From positions 1 through 61,249 of the forward strand of contig CAIRNS010000023.1 of assembly GCA_903880015.1 (NCBI GenBank): a DNA stretch of 61,249 nucleotides, written 5' to 3'. Every line of letters begins with the position of its first letter. The stretch's first letter is position 1. Made by a program: the position numbers and the translations under genes. Source of the stretch: an uncultured Elusimicrobia bacterium (lineage in GTDB: Bacteria; Elusimicrobiota; Endomicrobiia; Endomicrobiales; CAIRNS01). Below the pieces are notes generated by a model. The model searched no databases and was not told the DNA's origin. It worked only from the letters and a program-made list of their open reading frames with translations. This document shows, piece after piece, positions 8,211 to 16,767 of the stretch.

Positions 8211-9386
8211 ATGCAAAATAAAACCTGTAGTCATCATGAAGACCCCTGGTCATCGTGTTGGAATAAAACAGGGGTTGTCTACCGTCCCACCTGGGTCGAG
8301 ATCGACCAAGCAGCTTTCCGTCAAAACATCAAAAACATTCAACGCTATATCGGGGCAAAAACGAGCATCATCGCCGTGGTGAAAGCAAACGCTTACGGCC
8401 ATCAGGCCGTGCCGTTGGCGCGCTGTGCCGTCAAGGCGGGGGTCAAGATACTCGGGGTCTCCTCCATCGAGGAAGGTATAACTTTACGCGAAGCAGGCAT
8501 CAGCGCCCCGATATTGATATTGGGCAGTTTGTATCCACTTGAAAACCTTGCGGTGGCGTTGCGTCACCGGTTAATTCCCACTGTTTCAAGTTTTCAGGGG
8601 TTGCAGGAATTCTCCCGGTGCGCCAAACGGCAGAACATCATCGGCGCCTTCCATCTGAAAATTGATACGGGCATGGGTCGCATCGGTATCTCGCCGAACA
8701 ACGCCCTGCGCCTTATTGACAAAATAGTGTCCTTAAAGACGATAAAACTCGACGGTATATATACCCATTTCTCCTCAGCTGACACTGATGCTGTGTACAC
8801 CCGTCAACAGCAGGAAAAACTTTCCGTCGTTGCTGCCTACGCACGCAAAGCCGGGCTGCGGTGCATGGTGCACGCCGCCAATTCAGCTGCATTTTTGAAA
8901 CAGAAGAACTTTTGTTGTGACGCGGTGCGCCCCGGTCTCAGTATGTACGGGCTCCTGCCGTTTGAGAGCGCGGCGGCAAAAATAAAAGTAAAGCCCGTGC
9001 TTTCATGGAAGACACATATTGTTTTTCTCAAACGCGTTCCCCGTCAGACCAGCATCAGCTACGACAGAACATTCGTTACCAAACGGATGTCCGTCATCGC
9101 AACTCTGCCGGTTGGCTATGCCGACGGGTATAACCGGTTGTTGTCCAACAAGGGCTCAGTGCTGGTGCGGGGCGTGCGGTGCCCGGTAGTCGGTAAAGTT
9201 ACCATGGACATGATTATGGTTGATGTGACGGCAGTGCCGGCGGTTGCCATTGGCGACGAAGCGGTATTGATCGGTTCTCAGGGAAAAAAGTCAATTACCG
9301 TCGAAGAAATGGCGCGCGCTATCGGCACCATCAGTTATGAAATAACCTGCGCTATTGGCGCCAGAGTTCCGCGGATACTAATATGA
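8211..9386 (+). CDS. alr: Alanine racemase
   Basis: Interconverts L- and D-alanine with pyridoxal phosphate, supplying D-Ala for peptidoglycan. The 391-residue product has the cofactor lysine motif VVKANAYGH near residue 60 and the second catalytic tyrosine in SISYDRTF, followed by LPVGYADGYNR. KVTMDMIMVDVT marks the C-terminal barrel. About 25 residues (with HHEDPW) precede the usual start, so an internal start near RPTWVEID cannot be ruled out. Its TGA overlaps the mlaE ATG by four bases, linking wall precursor supply to an envelope lipid transporter in one likely operon. Confidence 0.93.
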   Translation: MQNKTCSHHEDPWSSCWNKTGVVYRPTWVEIDQAAFRQNIKNIQRYIGAKTSIIAVVKANAYGHQAVPLARCAVKAGVKILGVSSIEEGITLREAGISAPILILGSLYPLENLAVALRHRLIPTVSSFQGLQEFSRCAKRQNIIGAFHLKIDTGMGRIGISPNNALRLIDKIVSLKTIKLDGIYTHFSSADTDAVYTRQQQEKLSVVAAYARKAGLRCMVHAANSAAFLKQKNFCCDAVRPGLSMYGLLPFESAAAKIKVKPVLSWKTHIVFLKRVPRQTSISYDRTFVTKRMSVIATLPVGYADGYNRLLSNKGSVLVRGVRCPVVGKVTMDMIMVDVTAVPAVAIGDEAVLIGSQGKKSITVEEMARAIGTISYEITCAIGARVPRILI

Positions 9387-10183
9387 GAAGAATCTCCGGC
9401 CGGATGTTTAATAAACTGGGTATACAATTTCTCGATTTTGCATCTATGCTGGGCAGAGTTACGCAGCTGATTGTGCAGACATCTCAGTGGATCGCGCGCG
9501 GTGCCGTCGACACGCGTACCACGGTTCAGCAGATGATCGAAATAGGTATCAATTCATCCCCCGTCATTGGTTTGTCATCGCTGTTTACCGGGATGGTGCT
9601 GGCGCTGCAGACAGGAGCGTCGTCGCGCAATATTTTTAACGAACCCATATATATCGGCACGGTCGTTGGATTCTCACTGGTCAAAGAGCTCGGACCCGTT
9701 CTGACCGCCGTGGTTATGGCGGGCCGCGTCGGCGCGTCGATTGCCGCCGAGATCGGGACGATGAAAGTGACGGAACAGGTGGACGCGCTCTACACGCTGG
9801 GGACCAATCCGGTGCGCTACCTGGCGGTCCCCCGGTTCATCGCGTGCGGTGTGATGGTGCCGGTGCTGACCATTATGGCGAATATCGTCGGTATCATGGG
9901 TGGACTCATCGTTACGATGTATCGCTGGGATGTGCCATCGTCGGTGTACTGGGAAGACATACTGAATTTCATGATGATAAGCGATTTCATGCACGGGTTA
10001 ATTAAATCGATTTTCTTCGGCATCATTATCGTGACGACCGCCGTGTATCAGGGGTTCCAGTGCGAGGGCGGCGCTGAAGGGGTAGGAAAATCGACCACCA
10101 GCGCGGTGATGATTTCGATGATGCTGATACTGATATCAGATTATTTTTTGACGGCTCTGCTGGTAGCGTTGAGGATCGGCTGA
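9383..10183 (+). CDS. mlaE: MlaE/YrbE-type ABC transporter permease
   Basis: MlaE is the inner-membrane permease of MCE-type phospholipid transporters. The 266-residue product shows about five hydrophobic segments and the family signature: GMVLALQTG, VKELGPVLTAVVMAGRVG, AAEIGTMKVTEQVDAL and a conserved C-terminal GVGKSTTSAVM. The start overlaps alr (ATGA), suggesting coupled translation, and mlaF starts one base after the stop. The order permease-ATPase-MCE protein is that of Mla systems. No mlaB or mlaC homologue follows. Confidence 0.93.
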   Translation: MRRISGRMFNKLGIQFLDFASMLGRVTQLIVQTSQWIARGAVDTRTTVQQMIEIGINSSPVIGLSSLFTGMVLALQTGASSRNIFNEPIYIGTVVGFSLVKELGPVLTAVVMAGRVGASIAAEIGTMKVTEQVDALYTLGTNPVRYLAVPRFIACGVMVPVLTIMANIVGIMGGLIVTMYRWDVPSSVYWEDILNFMMISDFMHGLIKSIFFGIIIVTTAVYQGFQCEGGAEGVGKSTTSAVMISMMLILISDYFLTALLVALRIG

Positions 10184-10184
10184 T

Positions 10185-10964
10185 ATGATACAGGTTTCCG
10201 GTGTTGCCAAATCATTCCGTTCAAATGATGTCCTGCGGGGCGTGGATCTCGAGGTGCGCGACGGCGAGACACTAACCGTCATCGGCGGGTCCGGCACGGG
10301 CAAGAGTGTTTTGCTTAAAAACATGCTCGGGTTACTCAAACCCGACCGGGGCGAGATACGCATAGACGGCACGGAGATTACCGCTCTGGACGAGACGGAG
10401 CTTCTGCATGTCCAGCAAAAGTTCGGCTATCTTTTCCAGGGGGCGGCGCTGTTTGATTCACTGACCGTCGAGGAAAATGTCGGGTTCGGTTTGCATAACC
10501 TGACGGATTTTGATGCCGCTAAGATCAGCGCGCGCGTGCGCGAATGTTTGGCGATGGTGGGGCTTAAGGGCATACAAAACCTGAAGCCCGCGGAACTCTC
10601 AGGCGGGATGAAAAAGCGCGTCGGCCTTGCGCGGGCCATCGCCTGTCAGCCCCAGTATATCATGTACGACGAGCCGACTACCGGCCTTGATCCGATTATG
10701 GCCGATGTTATAAACGAATTGATACTGTCTCTGCAAAAACAGCTGTGCGTTACATCGATTGTGGTTACGCACGACATGAAATCGGCGTATAAGATATCCA
10801 ACCGCATCGCGATGCTCTACGAGGGAAAAATAATTTTTGTCGGAACGCCGGATCAGGTAAGGAATACCACCAATCCGGTCGTGCACCAGTTTGTTGAAGG
10901 TTTAAGCCACGGGCCCATAACCGTTGATATTGAAAAATCTTTTAACTTTGAGGATCAATCATGA
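10185..10964 (+). CDS. mlaF: MlaF-type ABC transporter ATP-binding protein
   Basis: The ATPase powers lipid movement by the MlaE permease. The 259-residue product has Walker A GGSGTGKSVLLK near residue 36, the Q-loop, the ABC signature LSGGMKKRVGLARAI, Walker B YIMYDEPTTGLDP and a switch histidine in VVTHDM. LSGGM with a following lysine pair is typical of the MlaF/Ttg2A group. It starts one base after mlaE, and its 3' end overlaps mlaD by four bases. Confidence 0.94.
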   Translation: MIQVSGVAKSFRSNDVLRGVDLEVRDGETLTVIGGSGTGKSVLLKNMLGLLKPDRGEIRIDGTEITALDETELLHVQQKFGYLFQGAALFDSLTVEENVGFGLHNLTDFDAAKISARVRECLAMVGLKGIQNLKPAELSGGMKKRVGLARAIACQPQYIMYDEPTTGLDPIMADVINELILSLQKQLCVTSIVVTHDMKSAYKISNRIAMLYEGKIIFVGTPDQVRNTTNPVVHQFVEGLSHGPITVDIEKSFNFEDQS

Positions 10965-12289
10965 CAAAAGAAACAAAACTCGGGATTTTTGTGTTTGCGG
11001 GCATTTTTTGTTTTATTCTGACCATCATGGTGCTGGGCGATTTCCAGTTTCAGCGCCGCTACACACTGAACATTCTGTTTCATGATATTGCCGGTCTCCC
11101 GGCAAAAGCGAAAGTCAAAATAGCGGGCGTTGAGGTCGGCTCGGTAAAAACCATTGCCCTCGACGGAAACAAAGCGAAAGTGACCGTGTGGCTCAACCGC
11201 GGTATCGAATTGCACGCCGACACCCGCGCCAGCATTGTGGCGACCGGCATCATCGGGTCGAAGTATTTGGAGTTGACGATGGGTAGCCCCTCCGAGAAGG
11301 TTCTTCAGAAAGGTGATACTATTACCGGTCTTGATCCGGTATCGTTCGATAAGCTCATTGCCGACACCATGGAGCAGATTGCTTCGCTGGTGTCGTCGTT
11401 TAAGGGGACCAGCGGCCGGAGTGCCGGGCAGAATATTGCCGACACACTGGATAACCTGCGACAAATCTCAGGGACCCTTAAACGGGCAATCGCCGACCAG
11501 GAAACCAAAGTGGTTGATATCGTTGACAATGTTAATAAATTTACCGGCGATTTGGCTGAAATTACCGCCGACAACAAAGACGACATCCGCGCCGCGATGA
11601 AAGAGATCCGCTCAGTTGCGGGCAAGATGGATTCGATTCTGTCGCGTATAGACAAAGGCGAAGGAACCATCGGAAAACTGGTTTCCGACAAAGAAATGGG
11701 TGACAATTTAAAGGAAACATTTGTCGAGCTTAGAGAAACCACGCATCAGGCAAAACAGGCGTTGCGCCGCATCAATATGATTGAGACGGACTGGAATTAT
11801 CAGATGCGCTATGACACCGGCGAAGGCCGCGCGCGTCACGATGTTGGCCTCTACATCAAGCCGCGGCCCGGGAAATATTATTATGTCGGCGGTTCGAACC
11901 TGGGAGAGAATTCCGTTACTTCCCCCGACTCACAGACAAAAAATACCATCAGCTTCCTGTTCGGCAAAGAGTGGCAGGCGATGGAAGGGTATGCGGGGCT
12001 GATTCGTTCCAAGGCCGGCGTCGGCGTCAAAGTGCGCCCGTTGTATAAATGGGATCCGTGGCGCCGTCTCGAAGTAACGGTTGAAGGATATGATTTTGGC
12101 CGCGATACGCCGGTTAACAAGGGTGTAGTCAACGCGGGCGCCCGGGTTGCGGTGAAATCGTGGGCGTATCTTGGCGTACAGCAGGAAGATATTTCCTACA
12201 ACAATCACACCATGATTTACGGCAACATCACTCTGCGTGATGACGATATCGCCTATATTCTCGGGCTTGTCGGTTTGGCACGCCCATAA
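10961..12289 (+). CDS. mlaD: MlaD-type MCE protein with extra C-terminal beta domain
   Basis: MCE proteins form periplasmic hexamers that carry lipids between membranes. The 442-residue product has an N-terminal anchor (about residues 8-28) and one MCE domain (about 36-116; VKIAGVEVGSVKTI, GIIGSKYLELTMG). A long helical part follows (about 130-275; MKEIRSVAGKMDSILSRI). The last 170 residues alternate short aromatic-rich strands (KYYYVGGSN, LEVTVEGYDFGRD, RVAVKSWAYLGVQ) and resemble an outer-membrane beta sheet or barrel. E. coli MlaD (about 180 residues) has no such part. It may reach or insert into the outer membrane, which is inference. Overlaps mlaF by four bases. Confidence 0.9.
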   Translation: MTKETKLGIFVFAGIFCFILTIMVLGDFQFQRRYTLNILFHDIAGLPAKAKVKIAGVEVGSVKTIALDGNKAKVTVWLNRGIELHADTRASIVATGIIGSKYLELTMGSPSEKVLQKGDTITGLDPVSFDKLIADTMEQIASLVSSFKGTSGRSAGQNIADTLDNLRQISGTLKRAIADQETKVVDIVDNVNKFTGDLAEITADNKDDIRAAMKEIRSVAGKMDSILSRIDKGEGTIGKLVSDKEMGDNLKETFVELRETTHQAKQALRRINMIETDWNYQMRYDTGEGRARHDVGLYIKPRPGKYYYVGGSNLGENSVTSPDSQTKNTISFLFGKEWQAMEGYAGLIRSKAGVGVKVRPLYKWDPWRRLEVTVEGYDFGRDTPVNKGVVNAGARVAVKSWAYLGVQQEDISYNNHTMIYGNITLRDDDIAYILGLVGLARP

Positions 12290-12344
12290 GGTGCGGGGCT
12301 CTGCCCCCCTGCGCCCCATCCGCTGGGACAAGGGAATAGACATC

Positions 12345-12642
12345 ATGCAATACAAACAATTTTATGTCTCTATAATGGCAAGTAAACGAAATGGAATGCT
12401 GTATGTTGGTGTGACATCTGATCTGGCAGGCAGAGTCTTTACTCATAAAAATGATTTAGCAGCAGGTTTTCAGCAAAAAATACCACATACACAACCTTGT
12501 CTATTTTGAGAGTACGGATGATGTCAGCAGTGCTATATTAAGAGAGAAGCAGCTTAAAAAGTGGAATAGATCATGGAAAAACACTTTGATTGAACAGAAA
12601 AATCCCGAATGGCGTGATCTGTATTGTGATTTATTGGTGTAA
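12345..12642 (+). pseudogene. GIY-YIG domain protein, frameshifted
   Basis: The first frame, MQYKQFYVSIMASKRNGML then YVGVTSDLAGRVFTHKNDL, is a GIY-YIG endonuclease-superfamily start. It reaches TGA at about 12509. Dropping one base from the six-A run at 12476-12481 restores the family continuation: YHIHNLVYFESTDD, AILREKQLKKWNRSW and NPEWRDLY, to TAA at 12642. The repaired product is about 98 residues, the normal length. Such small GIY-YIG proteins are common in this kind of genome, with mostly unknown substrates. A homopolymer indel may be real decay, a read error or slippage. Confidence 0.75.
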
Positions 12643-12694
12643 TAATATGCTGTCATTCCCTGCCAGAGGGTTTCAAAAGAATCATTCCCTGTCG

Positions 12695-12777
12695 GTCATT
12701 CCCGAGGGTGTCATCGGGAATATGGTTTTGGTGAGAAGGTGAACACCATATCCCCGATACAGTCATTCGGGGATGAC
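12695..12777. repeat. REPIN-like inverted doublet (family A)
   Basis: Two head-to-head units: a left unit (12695-12726) GTCATTCCCGAG...TATGGT and a right unit (12745-12777) whose reverse complement is GTCATCCCCGAA...TATGGT, separated by 18 bases. Each can fold alone, and the pair forms a longer hairpin, the arrangement of REPINs. A further ATTCGGGGATGA fragment follows at about 12793-12804. Confidence 0.8.
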
Positions 12778-12826
12778 AAACTTGCGAGTTATTCGGGGAT
12801 GAGGGGCAAGGGGAATATTTAAAGAA

Positions 12827-14194
12827 ATGAAAGCAAAAAAAAATAAGACTATATTTCGGTGTCAGGAGTGCGGGCATGAGGCGGCGAAGTGGCTGGGAAA
12901 GTGCCCGGACTGCGGGAAGTGGAATTCATTTGTTGAGGAACGGGAAGCGCCTGAGCTGGGCGCGCGCCATGTCCGGCAGTTGACGGATTTTTCTTCCGAA
13001 GCGGTTGCAATCGACGATGTTTCGCTATCGTCTTTTGCCCGGGTTGCCACCGGGATTGGTGAATTTGACCGGATGATCGGCGGCGGGATCGTGCCGGGGT
13101 CGCTGGTCCTTTTAGGCGGGGCGCCGGGGATAGGAAAATCGACGCTGATGCTGCAGGTGTCCGCGGCTTTGTCGCAGAAATCGCGGGTGCTGTATATTTC
13201 CGGCGAAGAATCATTGTCGCAGGTCAAAGCTCGGGCGGACCGTTTGGGTGTTCGCTCATCCGCTCTTTATCTGGTGTCTGAAACCAATCTTGAAAATATG
13301 CTGGCTGCGGTTGAAAAAACCACGCCGCACTATGTTATCGTCGACTCCATTCAAACCACGTATCGCGCGGATCTTTCCAGCGCTCCCGGTTCAGTCGGTC
13401 AAATCCGTGAGTGCGCCGCTGAATTCCTTCGTCTGGCGAAATCAAAAGGTATGACGGTGTTCCTTTTGGGGCATGTCACCAAGGAAGGGGATATTGCCGG
13501 TCCCCGGGTGTTGGAACATATTGTCGATACTGTGCTCTACTTTGAAACAGAGCGTCAGCAGGTGTTTCGTATTCTGCGCGCGTACAAGAACCGTTTTGGC
13601 CCGACCAGTGAGATTGGCGTTTTTGAAATGCGCTCGACAGGGCTGTGCGAGATAACCAACCCTTCTCAGCTTTTTCTCGGCGAACGATCGCTCAACGCCC
13701 CCGGCAGTATCGTCACCACCACCATGGAAGGCACGCGACCGTTGTTGCTGGAAGTGCAGTCACTTGTTACGCGGACCAACTTTGGATTTCCCAAACGGAT
13801 GGTAACCGGCTATGACGCTGGACGCGTTACTATTTTAATTGCAGTACTGGAAAAACGGATTGGACTGAATCTTGAAACGCAGGATGTTTTCGTCAATGTT
13901 GTCGGTGGCCTCAAGATTAAAGAAACAGGGATAGACCTGGCAACCGCGTGCGCCATCGCTTCTGCACACAGCAATTTTGTATGTTCGCCTAAATGCGTAG
14001 TCGTGGGCGAAGTCGGGCTTGCGGGCGAAGTGCGTTCCATCGCCATGCTGGCTGAACGACTGAGCGAGGCGGAGAAACTGGGGTTTGAGAGAGCCATCGT
14101 TCCCCAAAGCAATCTGCGCCATATACACTATAAAGGGAAACTTGAAATCATTGGCGTTGACAGCGTCGAGCAAGCCATACAAAAAATCAGGTGA
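12827..14194 (+). CDS. radA: DNA repair protein RadA/Sms
   Basis: RadA is a RecA-like, DnaB-type branch-migration helicase used in recombination. The 455-residue product has the N-terminal C4 zinc finger (CQECGHEAAKWLGKCPDCG), Walker A GGAPGIGKSTLM near residue 101, the family-specific KNRFGPTSEIGVF and a C-terminal Lon-like P domain (GLKIKETGIDLATACAIAS). Length is normal. ATG 12827 precedes the zinc finger directly; only a weak ribosome site is visible (AAAGAA). An inverted-repeat doublet lies just upstream. Confidence 0.96.
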   Translation: MKAKKNKTIFRCQECGHEAAKWLGKCPDCGKWNSFVEEREAPELGARHVRQLTDFSSEAVAIDDVSLSSFARVATGIGEFDRMIGGGIVPGSLVLLGGAPGIGKSTLMLQVSAALSQKSRVLYISGEESLSQVKARADRLGVRSSALYLVSETNLENMLAAVEKTTPHYVIVDSIQTTYRADLSSAPGSVGQIRECAAEFLRLAKSKGMTVFLLGHVTKEGDIAGPRVLEHIVDTVLYFETERQQVFRILRAYKNRFGPTSEIGVFEMRSTGLCEITNPSQLFLGERSLNAPGSIVTTTMEGTRPLLLEVQSLVTRTNFGFPKRMVTGYDAGRVTILIAVLEKRIGLNLETQDVFVNVVGGLKIKETGIDLATACAIASAHSNFVCSPKCVVVGEVGLAGEVRSIAMLAERLSEAEKLGFERAIVPQSNLRHIHYKGKLEIIGVDSVEQAIQKIR

Positions 14195-14213
14195 TACCGC
14201 CTGATGCCGTATC

Positions 14214-14242
14214 TTGATAAATAGTCGTAAAAGTCATACAAT
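14214..14242 (+). promoter_or_regulatory. Promoter of aroC
   Basis: TTGATA (14214-14219) and TACAAT (14237-14242) are separated by exactly 17 bases in the radA-aroC gap, about 60 bases before the aroC ATG. Confidence 0.6.
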
Positions 14243-14303
14243 CATCACAGATGTATGCGTGCTGTTTGTCGGTGCCGGCTAATTCCAATGAGGGAGCCAA
14301 TCC

Positions 14304-15467
14304 ATGATGAGATATGTCACTGCAGGAGAATCGCACGGCAAACAATTGACGGTTATTCTGGAAGGCATTCCCGCCGGGCTTAAACTTTCTACGGATGATG
14401 TCAACAAGGAGTTGGCTCGTCGTCAGGAAGGGTATGGCCGTGGCGCCCGGATGAAAATAGAAAAAGATGCCGTTGAATTTGTCGGTGGCGTGCGTCTGGG
14501 TGAAACCATCGGGTCGCCGATATGCATGGTCATTAAAAATTTTGACTGGGAAAACTGGCAGAATTTGATGGCGTCAGAATATAGAAAACTTGACAACAAG
14601 ACGCATCAGGTTCGCCCCCGTCCCGGACACGCCGATCTTGCCGCCGCAATCAAATACGGCCGCACAGACCTGCGTGATATTTTGGAACGCGCCTCAGCCC
14701 GCGAAACGGCTTCCCGCGTTGCGGCAGGGGCCGTCTGTAAAAAATTCTTACAGACATTCGATATACGCATCGGCTCGTTTGTAAAAGTTATCGGCGGTGT
14801 TTCCGCGGACATATCGCTGTATTCAACGGGTAGCGAGATGGTCAAACATGCGGAAAAATCGTCACTGCGTACGCCGGATCCCGTTGCTGAAAAGAAAATG
14901 ATAGATGCTATTGCTGCTGCTGAAGAAAAGGGCGATACGGTCGGCGGCGTTTTCACCGTGGTGGCCCAGAGCGTCCCGGTGGGGCTCGGGAGTCATACCC
15001 AGTGGGACCAGAAGCTGGACGCACGGATGGCGATGTCGCTGATGTCCATACAGGCTGTCAAAGGGGTCGAGTTCGGTCTCGGATTCGGTTTTGGCTACAA
15101 GAACGGATCGTTAGTCCACGATGAAATATTTTTCTCGAAAGAAAAACGATTTTACCGCACCACCAACAATGCCGGCGGTTTCGAAGGCGGTATCACCAAC
15201 GGCGAAGAAGTGCTGGCAACCTGCGTCATGAAGCCGATTCCCTCGCTCAAACGGGCGCTTAAATCAGTTAATCTTATCACCAAAAAGGCGGATCTTGCCG
15301 AGGCTGTCCGCAGCGACATCTGCGCCGTTCCAGCAGCCGGTGTCATCGGTGAAAGTGCCGTAGCGTTCGAACTGTCCCGCGCCATGAAAGAAAAATTCGG
15401 CGGCGATTCAATGGACGAAATCCAGCGCACTGTTCTATCGTACCGCGCATACGCGAACACTTTTTAA
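14304..15467 (+). CDS. aroC: Chorismate synthase
   Basis: Makes chorismate from EPSP, the last step of the shikimate pathway, using reduced FMN. The 387-residue product has all three family signatures: GESHGKQLTVILEGIPAG at the start, RPRPGHADLAAAIKYG with DLRDILERASARET near residue 130, and the C-terminal DICAVPAAGVIGESAVAFEL. Two ATGs are adjacent; the first, at 14304, follows GAGGGAG. Its own promoter is visible upstream. aroK lies 0.8 kb downstream on the same strand, so two shikimate genes flank the DUF5674 pair. Confidence 0.97.
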   Translation: MMRYVTAGESHGKQLTVILEGIPAGLKLSTDDVNKELARRQEGYGRGARMKIEKDAVEFVGGVRLGETIGSPICMVIKNFDWENWQNLMASEYRKLDNKTHQVRPRPGHADLAAAIKYGRTDLRDILERASARETASRVAAGAVCKKFLQTFDIRIGSFVKVIGGVSADISLYSTGSEMVKHAEKSSLRTPDPVAEKKMIDAIAAAEEKGDTVGGVFTVVAQSVPVGLGSHTQWDQKLDARMAMSLMSIQAVKGVEFGLGFGFGYKNGSLVHDEIFFSKEKRFYRTTNNAGGFEGGITNGEEVLATCVMKPIPSLKRALKSVNLITKKADLAEAVRSDICAVPAAGVIGESAVAFELSRAMKEKFGGDSMDEIQRTVLSYRAYANTF

Positions 15468-15515
15468 CAACACGCGACTTTTCCGCTGTTTTCTCTCGCT
15501 GTGTAAGGATCTTAT

Positions 15516-15857
15516 ATGAAAATATTAACCGATTCCCTGACGATTGACGAACTACAGCACATGGCGGTTAATCTTTTCGGCGACATGGTAAAAGCGGTTG
15601 TTGATGTCGAAAGGGAGCTGATTGCCCTTGACGCAGAACTGCATGCCGATCTTGAAGCGTTGCTTATTGAAAATGGTTCTCAGCAAAAGAATCTCTGGGG
15701 CATAAATCTTTATCCGCAATTGCAGGGCGAGGAGTTTATTGAGTTCGACTCCATGATAAATATGCGTCCTTCGCAAAACAACAAAAGTCGCAGTGTTGAG
15801 AATCCGGAAGTCCGGCGAGGGATTGCGGCAGTTGTTGACAAGAGAATACAGCAATGA
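15516..15857 (+). CDS. DUF5674 family protein
   Basis: The 113-residue product matches what I know of DUF5674: KAVVDVERELIALDAELHAD, then ENGSQQKNLWGINLYPQL and FIEFDSMINMRPSQNN. No function is established for the family. AAGGATC lies before ATG. Its stop overlaps the next start as ATGA (15854-15857), so the two genes are probably translated together. Proteins of this family are often paired with a second small protein like the one here, which resembles a toxin-antitoxin layout; a toxin role is only a guess. Confidence 0.8.
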   Translation: MKILTDSLTIDELQHMAVNLFGDMVKAVVDVERELIALDAELHADLEALLIENGSQQKNLWGINLYPQLQGEEFIEFDSMINMRPSQNNKSRSVENPEVRRGIAAVVDKRIQQ

Positions 15858-16186
15858 GCATACACCACAAACTGCTTGCGGATGGACGGTGGTTCCAATT
15901 ATCGCTTGTTGAGCAAATGGCGAATATCGGCAGTGAAGTTGAACGAGCATTGAGCTGGAAAGGGAAAAACAATGACCCTTTTAGCAGGAATGCATTTGAG
16001 CGCGCCCTTGAATTGATGGATTTCACGCTGGGCGATAGGAAAAATGCCAATCGTTTAAAAGAGGTCGCCCGCGTGCGCGAGACCATAGTTGATTACTTTG
16101 CCGGCAGTAATGAATTTTCTTCGACAGAAGCATCGTTTAAAAAGTATTTTTATTATTTTGCCTACGCTTCTCGCAGAAATCGCTAA
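15854..16186 (+). CDS. Small helical partner of DUF5674 protein
   Basis: This 110-residue, mostly helical protein has a recurring pattern I associate with DUF5674 neighbours: DGRWFQLSLVEQMANIGSE, ALSWKGKNN, then ALELMDFTLGD, RLKEVARVRE and a Phe/Tyr-rich end (FKKYFYYFAYASR). No catalytic motif is obvious. The start overlaps the upstream gene by four bases. The pair stands between aroC and aroK without an evident link to shikimate synthesis, which suggests an inserted accessory module. Confidence 0.7.
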   Translation: MSIHHKLLADGRWFQLSLVEQMANIGSEVERALSWKGKNNDPFSRNAFERALELMDFTLGDRKNANRLKEVARVRETIVDYFAGSNEFSSTEASFKKYFYYFAYASRRNR

Positions 16187-16260
16187 ATGGTTCCTCGTTT
16201 ATAAAAAGGGCCACGGAGAGATTGCTTGGTTGCGCTGAGCGCTGAAGGAATGCATAGTAT

Positions 16261-16767
16261 ATGAACATTGCGTTAACCGGGTTCATGGGGACGGGAAAAA
16301 CCACCGTCGGGAAATTGCTGGCAAAAAACCTTGGCTGGGAGTTTGTCGATGTTGACGCGGTCATCGAGAAAAACTCCGGCATGGTCATATCTGAAATATT
16401 CGCTCGTTTTGGCGAACCGGAGTTCCGCAGCCGCGAAACGAGTGCCATTAAACAGCTGAGCGTTCTCGATAAGAAAATATTTTCCTGTGGTGGTGGCGCC
16501 GTCCTGCTCAGCGAGAATATGGACGCTTTCGAGAAAACCGGCATCATTGTCTGTCTTACTGCATCTCCGGAAGTCATTTATCAGCGTATCAGACACACCA
16601 CCACCCGTCCATTACTGAAAGTTCCTGATCCGCTTGCGGCAATCAAGGAGCTGCTTGCCGTCCGTGAACCTTTCTACCGCCGGTGTACCTATACGGTTCA
16701 TACCGACTTCCTGTCTCCAGATGCCATTGTTGCAGAAATTGTGAGGCATAATGAAATATGTGATTAA
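16261..16767 (+). CDS. aroK: Shikimate kinase
   Basis: Phosphorylates shikimate at the 3-hydroxyl. The 168-residue product has Walker A GFMGTGKTTVGK at residues 7-18, the shikimate-binding DVDAVIEKNSGMVISEIF, FGEPEFRSRE and the GGGAV loop (CGGGAVL). Length is normal. AAGGAATG is upstream at a slightly long spacing. The last 17 bases overlap the following SGNH-like gene. Confidence 0.94.
   Translation: MNIALTGFMGTGKTTVGKLLAKNLGWEFVDVDAVIEKNSGMVISEIFARFGEPEFRSRETSAIKQLSVLDKKIFSCGGGAVLLSENMDAFEKTGIIVCLTASPEVIYQRIRHTTTRPLLKVPDPLAAIKELLAVREPFYRRCTYTVHTDFLSPDAIVAEIVRHNEICD

Noticed and set aside
14195-14303. tRNA or small RNA gene in the radA-aroC gap
   Set aside because: No cloverleaf could be drawn; only the aroC promoter was found. 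I saw no tRNA or rRNA anywhere in the window.
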